Assembly (NCBI GenBank): GCA_022495995.1
Contig: JAFEMH010005410.1
Location: 62,001-126,000, forward strand
DNA length: 64,000 nt
Source: Adenophora triphylla var. japonica
Lineage: Eukaryota; Streptophyta; Magnoliopsida; Asterales; Campanulaceae
Reading direction: 5' to 3'
This document shows positions 11,481-21,814 of the stretch, piece by piece. Numbering within the stretch: the first letter of the stretch is position 1; each line of letters starts with the position of its first letter. The position numbers and the translations under genes were made by a program. Under the pieces are notes generated by a model. The model ran no database searches, was not told the DNA's origin, and was given only the letters and a program-made list of their open reading frames with translations.

Positions 11481-12240
11481 CTTTCACGAGATCTCGACCT
11501 CCCTCAATTTGGGGTGTCATAATGAGCCTCTCTTCATCACAGTCCAGTTTGGATGAACGACGCCTCCTCGGGTCTGGTTGATAATGGAGTCCGGAATGAA
11601 CATTCTTCCGGCAAAGATCATGAGCTTGCTTGATATCAAGACTACGAGACTTGAAGCCTTCTTCTCTCGCGGTCAAAGCTTACGACTCAACATCCCGGCG
11701 GTCCTCGGAGTTGCTACTTTAGACCTCTGGTTTGGACGAAATTGATACTGTGGAATTCCGGGTTATCGACATCCCGATTACTTTCAATGCCTGTGAAGAC
11801 CTTGGCTCCATCAAGTCAAAGGGGTCGCCTCAAGCCTCCACCGGTGTGTGAAATTCGTCTCGAATGGGGATCGACGACCATTTACGGGGATTTAGTCACT
11901 TTAGAGGGCACGGATACGGACGGAATACCTATTACGGAAATCAAACATGATGAGGAAGGTCACATGCTAACGGGCTTCACGGTCGAGCCTCCCAAGGCCC
12001 AAGTGTGCAACATAGATCGACGGTCACTCGGGATAAAATTCCACCGGTCTTGAAAATGATGAGAAAAATGAGCTATCTACCTGGCCTCGGTGCAGGGAAG
12101 CGCCCAACAAGGAACTTTCAAACTCATCGAAGTGAAAGGACAGAATACTCGCCACGGCACAGGATATGAGGCCTCCCCGGTGGACCTTTGCAAAAGGAAA
12201 AAGATTTGAAGGCTGCCACGGGAAAGGTCCGGTCGACAAT
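11481..12240 (+). pseudogene. aspartic protease remnant, copy B
   Basis: Copy B version of the protease. Across frames one reads VDNGVRNEHSSGKDHELA, mirroring VDGGSSMNVLPAK in element C, then LLDIKTTRLEAFFSRGQ, LGVATLDLWFG and VIDIPITFNACED. The active site would be DNG(S), but a frameshift falls within it near 11580-11600. The downstream frame 11742-12053 contains WGSTTIYGDLVTLEGTD, a stretch shared almost exactly with copy A (1790-1860). The A/B similarity here is high, which supports a recent common source. Confidence 0.6.
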
Positions 12241-13234
12241 CCTAAATCTCTCCCCTTCGAGTCCTAATTTGGGCGACTACTTTGTAAAGGGTCCCACACA
12301 ACCGGGAAACATCACGAGCCCACTCCTACGGCGGGATGGCTAAAGCTACAAGATAGCCTCAACAAGTTCGGAAGGAACCAAGGCTAACCCGGTCCGTAGA
12401 ATGTTCTGGACCTACCCGAGATACACAGGGCTACCCCTGCCATGAAAAGTGAGTATACCTTCGAGAGCGTGCACTGACACAGTGGAGCAGGTTCGAGAAG
12501 CTCACAACCACTATTCCTACGCCCGGGAAGATCCGAAACCTGAATTCGGGCGACGGTGCCAAAAGCTAAGGCCACGGAATTTCCCTCGAGATGATTGGGA
12601 TGGTGCGGTTATGCGGCAATTGTTCGAAGAAGAAGTCCAGTGCCGGACACGATTGATCTCGGCTCGGTCAAGAGATGATAGCGGCAATTGAGAAAGGAAA
12701 ACAAAAACGGCACGGTTCGAGTCATGAGGCCACCAGAGCGATGCCGCTAAAGAATTGGGAAACTCTCTCGAGCCGTCCGCGACCAAGGAGGAAATGATCA
12801 CCAAGCTTGGATTGGTCCCCGTCCCTTTGTGTCAATCTAGGACAAGTCCTCCCGGTCTCTCTTTGTTAAGATCGAGTCTCTAGGGTCGTCAGATGGCCTT
12901 ACGCACGAAGACTACGAGTGCAGCAAGCCTTGTATTCCACTTTCGTTTTTCAATGAAATGACGAACCTTTACGAGTATCCCTTGATTGCCACTTTAACTA
13001 ATGATGAATTAATTAATAAAATTTTTAATAATAACTCATTAGATAAAGAAACGAGACACATTAAACGAAAAAAAAAAATCAAACAACAAAAAAATCTTTA
13101 AGCGGGTTGTCAGGAAGAGGAAAATCGAGCCCAGTGCCGAAGAGATTTTGACAAGTGTGAATTTGGGAGGCTACGGAAGAGCCTAAAGAGACGCGAGATT
13201 TGGTGATTTCTTCGAAGGAATCGAAAAGGATGCT
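12241..13234 (+). pseudogene. protease-RT linker, copy B
   Basis: Same content as copy A 2061-3160, including the EYPLIATLTNDEL region (about 12975-13015) and the A-rich stretch at 13065-13100. Homology to element C ends near 13235 where RT should begin. Frames are broken at several places. It has no independent function. Confidence 0.65.
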
Positions 13235-13985
13235 CTGCAAAGTCCTACAAAATCCTCAATTCAAAGAAAGTTGCCCTCTTCATCAAAGAAAACATCATGT
13301 GCGGATACGGGTTGCCGGCCGAAATCATCTCGAGATAATGGATCCCACTTCGAAGGGAATGTGAAAAGCTGGCAGCGGAATTCCGAATAACCCGTCACAA
13401 GTCATCTCCTACGGGCCCCAAACCAGCGGGCCGTCGAAGCGACAAACAAGACTCTGGAAAATATCATCAGGAAAATGGTGTCCAGGCGAGAGATTGGCCG
13501 AGAAGTTACACTTGGCACTCTGGGGGCTCTGGAGACATCGATCGGAACGGCAAGCCCAGGGAAACACCTTTTGCCCTCACATACGGAATGGAAGCCGTAC
13601 TCCCAATCGAGTGGAAATCCCTCGCTCATTATCTTTCTTTGGAAAGCCGGATCAACGAGGTCGAATGGCTCAGTCGCCATGATGAATTGGCCCTACTAGA
13701 TGAACAGCCGGCGAAGGCCATGGAACACATCCGAGCCTACCAAGGAAGAATGGCGAGCCTTCGACAAGAAAGTAAAGCATCGGGAGATCCGAGAAGGTGA
13801 TCTCGTTCTAAAAGAAAAGCCCCGGTCCGTATCAACCCTCTCGGCAAATGGGAGCTGTATGGGTCGGGCCATATGTCGTCCGAGAAGATCTTCTCACGGG
13901 AGGAGCCATGCAACTTGCGGACCTCGACGGGAATCCCTTTGTACACCCGGTGAATGGTGACAAGGCTGCGCGAGATACTACGCGT
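13235..13985 (+). pseudogene. integrase C-terminal half, copy B
   Basis: Begins in the middle of the integrase core (KVALFIKENIMCGYG) and keeps the regions of the second Asp (DNGSHFEGN) and the Glu (VEATNKTLENIIRKM), followed by the C-terminal part with HIRAYQGRMASLRQESK and the VHPVNG end. The N-terminal zinc-binding domain and first catalytic Asp are deleted, as in copy A. Frameshifts are present at about 13555 and 13690. Confidence 0.75.
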
Positions 13986-14320
13986 AAAAAAAAAGACCAA
14001 CAAAAAAAAAACAAAAAAAAAAAACAAAAAAAAAACAAAAAAAAAGACCAAAAAAAAAAAACAAAAAAAAAACAAAAAAAAAACAAAAAAAAAAGAGTGC
14101 TAAAAGAGTAATACCCAACTAGGTTAGAAACCCGAAAAGGGCGGCCTAGGTAAAAAACGAGGGTTGCACCACAAAAAAAAACAACAAAAAAAAGAGTGCT
14201 AAAGAGTAATACCCAACTAGGTTAGAAACCCGAAAAGGGCGGCCTAGGTAAAAAACGAGGTTGCACCAAAAAAAAAAAACAAAAAAAAAAAAAAAAAGAG
14301 TTCACCGGGTTGAACTACGA
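13986..14320 (+). repeat. A-rich spacer with tandem repeats, copy B
   Basis: Long A runs broken by C and GACC, followed by two units containing GGTTAGAAACCCGAAAAGGG (14120s and 14220s). It lies between the converging ends of pol (+) and aORF-2 (-), as in copy A. Confidence 0.8.
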
Positions 14321-14569
14321 AGACTGAAGCTCCTCAAAATGAGGGAACGTAGAGCGGCGGAAACGGTTCGGTCTAAAGCACAAATAAAAGCCATACTTTG
14401 GCATCAATACAATTGGTCGAGACCATGAAAGCGTCTCGAAAAACTCTAAAGCAATTCAAATATTCATTACAAGTTAAAAGCTCTTTGATGAGTCTAAGCC
14501 CGATTCATTCCTACAAGCGGCAACTTTGCTAAAAGAAAACTAAGATACATAATCAAACTAATGTGTACG

Positions 14570-16092
14570 TCATGGCAAGAAAGGGATACTTGGAAACCTC
14601 GGAGTCACTCCAAGCCACTCGTGCGGCCTCTCCCTTCTTCTTCCCCCTCAGAGTCTTTCTCTTACGAGCCAGGAAAAATGTCGGTATTCCTCCTACCAAG
14701 CTACGGTATAGGAACGGGGTCTATCAAACCGGCCTCTGTCGGGGCCTTAGTAGCCACTAGCGTCATCCCTCATCTCCTGTAACCTAGGCGGTAACATAGG
14801 AGCCCTCCTCTCCTGTCTCTTGACGTAAGCCTCATGTCGATCACGGCGTCTCCGCTCTGTCATGAGGATTGGCCCTCGCCTCGGCCCTCCTCCTCTCGAA
14901 GCTTGATCGGGTCCTCCGCACCCACAATGGCCTCGCGCCGCCTCGAAAATAGCCACTTTGAGTCTCTCCCGAGATGCCTCTCGTACCAATCCAGGGTACC
15001 AAGTGGTCAAGAACACCGGTCTCGGACGCTTTGAGAATAACCCGAGGAGGAAAGGCATCATACCTCCATGCTCGGGAAAGAAATGGAAACAAGGGATCAT
15101 CCATGGAAACAGGGAGCCACCACCACAGGTGGCTATATCATCAAAACCCTCGAAGGAACTGCTCCAAGCCAAAGCGTCTCGGGACCGAGCCGGAATGTAG
15201 AAGCTGGGTGAGAAAGCCCGGAAGCATAACCACATGGGACCCGTCTGAAGCACTCTGCGAGTCTCCACCCGCCAATGAGGCACCAACCATCGATATCTTC
15301 GGTCGGCGACCCGCCATCCAACGCTCCCACGAGCCACGATCATCAAAATCTACATCAACACCTCTCCTGGCAAAAGTCCGAGGCGATCATATCGAGAGGT
15401 TTCCCGAAGAACCCCCAAACGCTCCATCGGCCACGGGGTCAAGAGGAGCGGGCTGCCCCGTGCATATACCGCCGTCCGGTAGCTAATCTGTCGAGAGCAT
15501 GAAAAGTCTCCCCAAGAATCAAAGGAACGACATCTACGCCGGGCGACGGTGAACAGACAACATCCGGCGAGCCGATGGCGAGATCCCGAAGGAATAGACC
15601 ATGAGCGGGTGCCAAACATACAAAGTGCAAAGGCATCCCAATAGGCATCATCCACCAAGCCTAGGCCCCTAAATGCATCGGGAAGACCGGAAATATCGAA
15701 ATGATCGGGACCGCGGATCATACCTTGCGCTTCCTCAGGGAAAGATGAAGGAGGACGCACAATCTGTCAACAAAGAAGCCCTCGGGCAAAGGGACCGCTA
15801 TCTCTTCCACCTCAGGACCTCAAGCAAGGCCCGAAATTCTTCCACGGTCGGAACAATCTCGTTGAAGGAAAGGCAAAAGACATGCCTTCTAGTATCCCAA
15901 ACGAAGAAGAAGCTCTTAAGAGGTCATAATCCGGAACCAATTCTTTGAGAGACCACAAGCATCGTACCTTGTACCTTTCTTCAAGAACGATCTTCTCTCG
16001 TGCATGATCTCCCTACACCACTCCTTGAACTTTTCAAAGAACAACATTTGCCTTTCTTTGGACAATTTTGGAGAATTTTTGGCCATTTCCAT
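14570..16092 (-). pseudogene. antisense DUF7745-like gene (aORF-2), copy B, frameshifted
   Basis: Same gene as in copy A. It starts at 16092 (MEMAKNSPKLSKERQ) and runs left through LFFEKFKEWCREIMHERR, the region of LWSLKELVPDYDLL, FWDTRRHVFC and SLNEIVPTVEEF, then YWDAFALCMFGT and DVVPLILGETFHALDRL, ending near 14570. It resembles the DUF7745 pattern known from plant transposon-derived proteins. Frame changes occur at about 15760, 15440 and 15350. Copies A and B break in partly different places, so the intact ancestor was probably one frame of about 500 codons. Upstream lies palindrome TCCGCGCGGA (16220-16229), 128 bp from the start. The gene is tail-to-tail with pol. Confidence 0.6.
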
Positions 16093-16219
16093 GGTTTTTC
16101 TCTCTTTCTCCCGAAAATGGCTGTTTGAATTTGGAGGTTGAAGAGGATATTTGAATTTGAAATAAAGCAAGACCAGGTCTGAACCAAAATTAAAGGACAA
16201 TGTCGAGATGCGGGATTCC

Positions 16220-16229
16220 TCCGCGCGGA
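16220..16229. promoter_or_regulatory. palindrome TCCGCGCGGA upstream of copy B aORF-2
   Basis: Perfect 10-bp palindrome 128 bp upstream of the aORF-2 start, at the position of the 14-bp palindrome in copy A (123 bp) and of the GGTCCGTACGGACC pair in element C (117 bp). Confidence 0.6.
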
Positions 16230-16369
16230 TGGGATTGCTTTCCAAAAAAAAATCTGCAACAGTCCAAATTTGCTACACCAAAAAGAGGAATATTCCGTCC
16301 CGGTTGCTCGAAACTTGTGCAAAAACCCTCCCCAAACCGGTCCATATACCAAACACCCTTGCAAAAAAA

Positions 16370-16591
16370 AAAAAAAAACCAAGGCTCATGCAACTTTGCA
16401 TTCATATTGCATTGCATTCATAAAATAAAATCCTAAATTATTACATTCCAAAAAAAAAAAGAGAGTGTGCAAAAAAAAAAAAAAACCAAACAAACATAAA
16501 TAAAATCCTAAATTATTACATTCCAAAAAAAAAAAAAAAAAAAAGAGAGTGTGCATAAAAAAAAAAAAACAAACAAACATAAATAAAATCC

Positions 16592-16622
<31 letters not shown>

Positions 16623-16662
16623 TGTGCATAATTGTACAAATCTCGATCTCAAATCTAAATCT

Positions 16663-16690
<28 letters not shown>
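16370..16690 (+). repeat. A-rich triplicated repeat between aORF-2 and aORF-1, copy B
   Basis: Three copies of a unit of about 65 bp (AAATAAAATCCTAAATTATTAC, A run, GAGAGTGTGCA) followed by long A runs around 16600 and 16665-16694. Copy A has two units. Confidence 0.85.
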
Positions 16691-16691
<1 letters not shown>

Positions 16692-16697
<6 letters not shown>

Positions 16698-19447
16698 ATC
16701 GGAGTCTCCAGCGCCGATGTCTCCCCGGCCCCTCTTGCGACTCGGGCCCGCCTCCTCGAGAGCCACGAAAATCTCGGGCTCGAGAATCGTCCTCGTCTCC
16801 CGAGAGAGAGGCTCGTCGGGACCAACCAGGCACGCTACGATAGGGCAAGCGAGATCTGCGAAAAAATCGTGCAGAAGGTGAAGGCGTCGAGACTCACTGC
16901 ACGTACGAAGACGACCCGCCATCTTTGCCAAACGATGTCCACTGCCCGTGTGGATCCCCGAGAATGACGTGATCCGAAGGCGGTACCGCGCGGGGATCAA
17001 GGAGAGGAGACAAAGGAGTCTACGAAGAAGTCTACGAGCGAATAGGGAAGCCTCCGTCGACGGGCGCCGGCCGTGGTCGCCTCGCTCTAGCTGAGGAGCC
17101 CCGCAAGCGACCATCCTCCTGATGAATCTCTTGGCCCCGATCACTTGCTTCGTCGGCTTCTCGACGACCACCTCAGCGCACAAAAGCAAAAGCGTCAAAA
17201 AAGGAAGTGATGCTAAAGATGATGAAACAAAAGGAAGAAAAGAAGGGCGAAAAGCGTAAAAAGCCATACCTTCATGCCGGACGAGGCCGGAAAGCTCGTG
17301 GAAGTCGCTCGGGTGAGGGATCTGCACCCTCAATCGGACCCCGTCTGGATATAGGAAAAATCCGTCCGAGGGTACCGCGGGATCCCAAGCCCCTCCCTAT
17401 CCAAAACACGAGGCATCCTCGGCCTCCTCAAGACGAACGTCGCATACGGCTCAATCGCCACGAAGTCCGAGAAGTGCGGCTGCTCGGTAATCATCCCAGT
17501 CACGGACCGATCGCTCGGAGTGCATCATATCGGCGGGAGGCTCCACCGGTGTCCTCAAGGCGAGTTCACGCCATGCTTTGGCGCGTCACCCTCTCTCCCG
17601 AGATAATATGCATCGCGAGTCGGACCCCTCAAAATCCTCCATTGCCTTTGTCCGGATCTCGGCGCCCTTCGGTGCGCTACCTCAAGCGATCCCGGGGAAG
17701 AATATCATCCCCTCATCTGTCTCGGCCTCCGTCGAAGGAAGGCAATCCGCGTACACGAGAGTCGTACGCCCCACTGGAGCTTATCTTCTCCGGGCATGCT
17801 TGGACCAAGGCTGCGTGGCCGGATACGCCCGGCGTACTCCGCCATTTGTCGCCACTTGCGTGACGTGGAAAAACTCCAACGCCCATACTGCGAAAGGTAA
17901 AAATCCAATCAATCCGGTGCAAATAAAAGTGTGTGCTCAAAAGAAGAAAGGGAAAGCAAAATACCTCCGGGGCAAACTCGAAGCGGTCTGAGGAGCTCAT
18001 GACCTTCCATTTGTACCTATCAAGAGCAAAATAAAGCTCTGCCCGGCCGGCCTCTCCCCACGAGACATCTCCGGCCGTCTCCATGTCCTCCAAGGACCTC
18101 GGCAAGGCAAAGACCGCCGTCCCCTCGGCATGTCCAAAGGCGTGCTCGAGAAAGCAAACCACAAGAAGGCCACAGCAATCGATCGGCGCCTATCCTCTCC
18201 TCCCCGGCCTCATGGCTCGCAATGGTCTCCACAATCTTGCCGTAGACCACGGCATACTCCATCCCATCCCCTTTTTGGGAATAGGGGAAAATCCCGAAGA
18301 GCACAACGGATCGGCATCGCTGTAGCCATCCCGCCACTCAATGCTTTGCGTCCATTAAAGGGACGGGCCCGTGATCGCGGCGTAATCGGAGGGCGTAACC
18401 GTAGCCTCGCCCCGGAAGAAGTGAAAGGTGTGGGTCGCGTCCCACCGTCTTTGCGCGAGCAAACATCAAGCCCTTGCTCTTAGGGAACTTGACCCGGTCC
18501 CCTCGAGCACTCGACGAACTCCCAGAGCCCCGTCTCGACAACAATCTGTCTCGGACTCGGCAAAGCTCCTCGGCCCGCATTCGGAAGCCGGTCCCACAAG
18601 TCAATCACAGACTCCACCGATCCTCGAGTCTTCATCTTGTTCAACTGCTCAGTCACAAAACGGTTTCCGCCCTAAAAAAAAAAAAAAAAGAGAAAATGTC
18701 AAAAAGATTGCATTTTGGATTTACATTAAAAAAAAAAATTTCGACAGCATAACAGCATACAATGAGCATAGCCCCATTTTTCTCGCATGAAAGAAAACAA
18801 TTTTCAGCAAGTCCCAATGCATTCATCAAAAAAAAAAAAAGATGCATTCCTACGGAAGTAAAAACTCCGTCCCACTTTTCAAAAAATGTATATCCTAAAC
18901 ATACATACATCTCACATTGGCAAAATGCCCATTCTTTCCAAACAAAATGCATGCATTGCATCATCATTCATCATATCAAAATTCAATTTCAAAAAAAAAA
19001 CCATCATCATCATCAACATGCAATATTCAATTTCAAAAAAAAAAATCACAATTCTTCGAATTTTCACATGTAATTTTCGAATTGAAAAAAAAATGTGGCA
19101 AAAATGCCAATTCTTTTTCCAAGCAAAATGCACACTTTGGGTTACTCATATACTCATTACAACATGCAAAGCATCAAAGTCAAAATTCAAAGCCAAGAAT
19201 ATCAATCATTCGAATTTTCAAAAAAAAAAAATTTTCAAACAAGAAATCAACAAAGGGATCAAAGGGTTTCAAAGTATACCGTTCGGAGATGCGGATCCGA
19301 AGCCCAATGTTGCCAAGCATCGGGGTAATGCTCCTCCTCAACCGATTGCGAAAGATTGTAATGCCTCCTCATCCGGACGAGCTCCAATCGCCTCTCCGCT
19401 ACCGGGCCACGTCCTTGGCCTTGAAAAGCGCCTTCCCCGTGTTCCAT
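16692..19447 (-). pseudogene. antisense plant-mobile-domain gene (aORF-1), copy B, spliced
   Basis: A multi-exon gene on the strand opposite to pol. Exon 1 runs 19447-19280 (168 bp, 56 codons, DPHLRT at its end) with a GT donor at 19279. A T-rich acceptor ending in AG lies at about 18674, and exon 2 begins with a stretch containing KMKTRGS. A PMD signature, WDATHTFHFFRGEATVTP, lies at about 18365-18453, and SWGEAGRAELYFALDR at about 18019-18072. A further intron begins near 17281 (LVRHEG then GTATGG). The tail is acidic/basic and ends at about 16692. PMD proteins of plants (Arabidopsis MAIN, MAIL1) act in gene expression and transposon silencing, and PMDs are known inside Ty3/gypsy elements. 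The exon 1 length and splice site match element C. Frameshifts occur downstream. An 18-bp palindrome lies 157 bp upstream. Confidence 0.65.
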
Positions 19448-19603
19448 TGCTCAAAAAATCGAAGAAATCGGAAGAATTTTGAAGCTTAAATGGCCAAAAA
19501 TGGCGGATTTTGCAGTTTTTCCCTCTCTGCTCTCGACAATTTCAAAACTGAATGGGGAAGAAGAAAAGGGCGTTGGCCCTAATTAATACCCCTGGTTTTC
19601 AGT

Positions 19604-19621
19604 TCCTATCCGCGCGGATAG
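19604..19621. promoter_or_regulatory. 18-bp perfect palindrome upstream of copy B aORF-1
   Basis: CCTATCCGCGCGGATAGG, 157 bp upstream of the aORF-1 start codon at 19447. In element C the corresponding palindrome ends 155 bp upstream of its aORF-1 start. Confidence 0.65.
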
Positions 19622-19727
19622 GATCGCAAGGGTCAAAATGACCCTTTTGCCCCTTAAAATTTCAGGACTCTGCAATTCAGTCCCCAACTTGACAGAGTTA
19701 ACCAAAGTCAGCCCCTTGTCAAGAAAA

Positions 19728-20990
19728 TCTTCCCCGGCAGTAAAACGTAAGACCGAGTGACCCGAGAAAGATAACGGATCCCGTATCTTTCATCAAAATT
19801 ACCCCCGGCAGTCAAACGTAAGACCGAGTGCCCTGAGAAAGATAACGAGATCCCGTATCTTTCATCAAAATTACCCCTGATCGAACGTAAGACCGAGTGC
19901 CCCGAGAAAGATAACGGATCCCGTATCTTTCATCAAAATCCTTCCCCGGCAGTAAAACGTAAGACCGAGTGACCCGAGAAAGATAACGGATCCCGTATCT
20001 TTCATCAAAATTACCCCCGGCAGTCAAACGTAAGACCGAGTGCCCCGAGAAAGATAACGAGATCCCGTGCCCCGAGAAAGATAACGAGATCTCGTATCTT
20101 TCATCAAAATCCTCCTCGGCAGTAAAACGTAAGACCGAGTGTCCCGAGAAAGATAACGAGATCCCGTATCTTTCATCAAAATCTTCCCGGCAGAAACGTA
20201 AGACCGAGTGCCGAGAAAGATAACGAGATCCCGTATCTTTCATCAAAATCTTCCCGACAGTTGAAACGTAAGACCGAGTGCCACAGAAAGATAACGAGAT
20301 CCCGTATCTTTCATCAAAATCTTCCCCGGCAAGAAACGTAAGACCGAGTGCCCCGAGAAAGATAACGAGATCCCGTATCTTTCATCAAAATCTTCCCGGC
20401 GATGAAAACGTAAGACCGAGTGCCCCGAGAAAGATAACGAGATCCCGTATCTTTCATCAAAATCTTCCCCGGCAGTAAAACGTAAGACCGAGTGCCCCGA
20501 GAAAGATAACGAGATCCCGTATCTTTCATCAAAATCTTCCCCAGAGCCAAACGTAAGACCGAGTGCCCAGAAAGATAACGAGATCCCGTATCTTTCATCA
20601 AAATCTTCCCTGCCAAACGTAAAACGTAAGGCCGAGTGCCCCGAGAAAGATAACGAGATCCCGTATCTTTCATCAAAATCTTCCCCGGCAGTAAAACGTA
20701 AGACCGAGTGCCCCGAGAAAGATAACGAGATCCCGTATCTTTCATCAAAATCTTCCGGAGGTAAAACGTAAGGCCAAGTGCCCAGAGAAAGATAACGAGA
20801 TCCCGTATCTTTCATCAAAATCTTCCCCGGCAGCGTAAGACCGAGTGCCCGAGAAAGATAACGAGATCCCGTATCTTTCATCAAAATCATCCCCCTGTCA
20901 AACGTAAGACCGAGTGCCCCGAGAAAGATAACGAGATCCTGTATCTTTCATCAAAATCACCCCCGGCAGTCAAAACGTAAGACCGATTTC
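19728..20990 (+). repeat. minisatellite, 17 units of about 72 bp
   Basis: Each unit contains ACGTAAGACCGAGTG, GAGAAAGATAACGAGATC and CCGTATCTTTCATCAAAA. Counting the last motif gives 17 units. Variation is concentrated around the CCCCGGCAG and CCCCGAG parts. One unit (20040-20095) has an internal partial duplication. It lies between the aORF-1 promoter and the 3' LTR. Open frames across it on both strands come from the unit length being close to a multiple of three. Confidence 0.95.
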
Positions 20991-20999
20991 CCAGACGAA

Positions 21000-21800
21000 T
21001 ACATCTGATTTTCCCCAGCAAAGGCTAACGAAATCCCCAGCAAAGTTAACGGAATCCCAAAAGCCAACGAAATCTCGAGTAGTACTCGAACTACGAAAGG
21101 GCTTGATTCCCACTAGGGATACGTAGGTAGCCTGTCGTGGAATCCGGCCCCTCGACCAAAACGGTCACCCTCTCCTTCGGCAGCAGACAAAGTCCACCGA
21201 AAGGCCATTTCAAATCAAGGTTCGAGGCACCTAAAAGGCCATCATCATCAAGGTTCGAGGCACCTAAAACGCCATCTCCAAGGTCCGAGGCACCTAAAAA
21301 GCCATCATCATCAAGGTCCGAGGCGCCTAAAAAGCCATCATCATCAAGGTCCGAGGCGCCTAAAAAGCCATCATCATCAAGGTCCGAGGCGCCTAAAACG
21401 CCATCTTCAAGGTTCGAGGCACCTAAAACGCCATCATCAAGGTTCGAGGCACCTAAGACGCTATCACTAGAAAGCGATAAATCGCGGTCATCCCCAGCAG
21501 AGACCGAAAATGGTCATTCCTATCCCCAGCAGAGCGGATAGCCATCAGACCAAAAATGGTCATCTCTTATCCCCAGCAGAGTTTCTTTCCAGCAAACGAC
21601 TGTAGAACTCGCTCATCAGGTTCGAGGCACCTAAAACGCCATCATCTCCAGGGTCAAAGACCCGAACTACGACTGGCTTGATTCCCATTCGGGATACGTA
21701 GGTAGCCTATCGCTAGGTTCAGCCACCCGATCACTCGATCATCCTGCCAAATATGGAGCCTTACTCTTATCGACGACCCCGCTTCCTTCGGCAAGCGCCG
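21000..21800 (+). repeat. 33/36-bp minisatellite and 3' untranslated block before the PPT
   Basis: A tandem array (21215-21460) of units such as TCAAGGTCCGAGGCGCCTAA with AAGCCATCATCA, about 8 copies, plus a stray copy at 21620. Motifs CCCCAGCA(G/A)AG recur at about 21013, 21037, 21493, 21524 and 21570. Two copies of a conserved 3' motif lie at 21087-21132 and 21663-21710. No gene is supported here. Confidence 0.85.
21087..21132 (+). other. conserved Tat-clade 3' motif, first B copy
   Basis: GAACTACG, then GGGCTTGATTCCC, then GGGATACGTAGG. It occurs again at 21663-21710, twice in element C (43790-43834 and 43964-44008, minus) and once in D (26920-26963, minus). The TCCC/GGGA stem is constant while the four bases between vary. 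Confidence 0.7.
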
Positions 21801-21814
21801 TCGCCGAGGGCTAC
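21800..21814 (+). other. polypurine tract of copy B
   Basis: The sequence GTCGCCGAGGGCTAC directly precedes the LTR. Elements C and D have closely related sequences at the same place (GTCGAGGGCTTC and GCCGAGGGGCTAC on the minus strand). Confidence 0.65.

Noticed and set aside
19812..20890. Long minus-strand frames of 144-215 codons across the 72-bp repeats
   Set aside because: The unit length is close to a multiple of three and free of stops, so frames stay open by chance; they have no separate start context or conserved protein.
19728..20990. Regular repeats as a CRISPR array
   Set aside because: Whole units are repeated without unique spacers, in a plant retrotransposon; it is a minisatellite.
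21137..21541. A 134-codon plus-strand frame with an 11-residue repeat (SRFEAPK-like)
   Set aside because: It follows the 33-bp minisatellite and runs through the conserved 3' motif area, with no counterpart in C or D. A repeat artefact is more likely than a gene.
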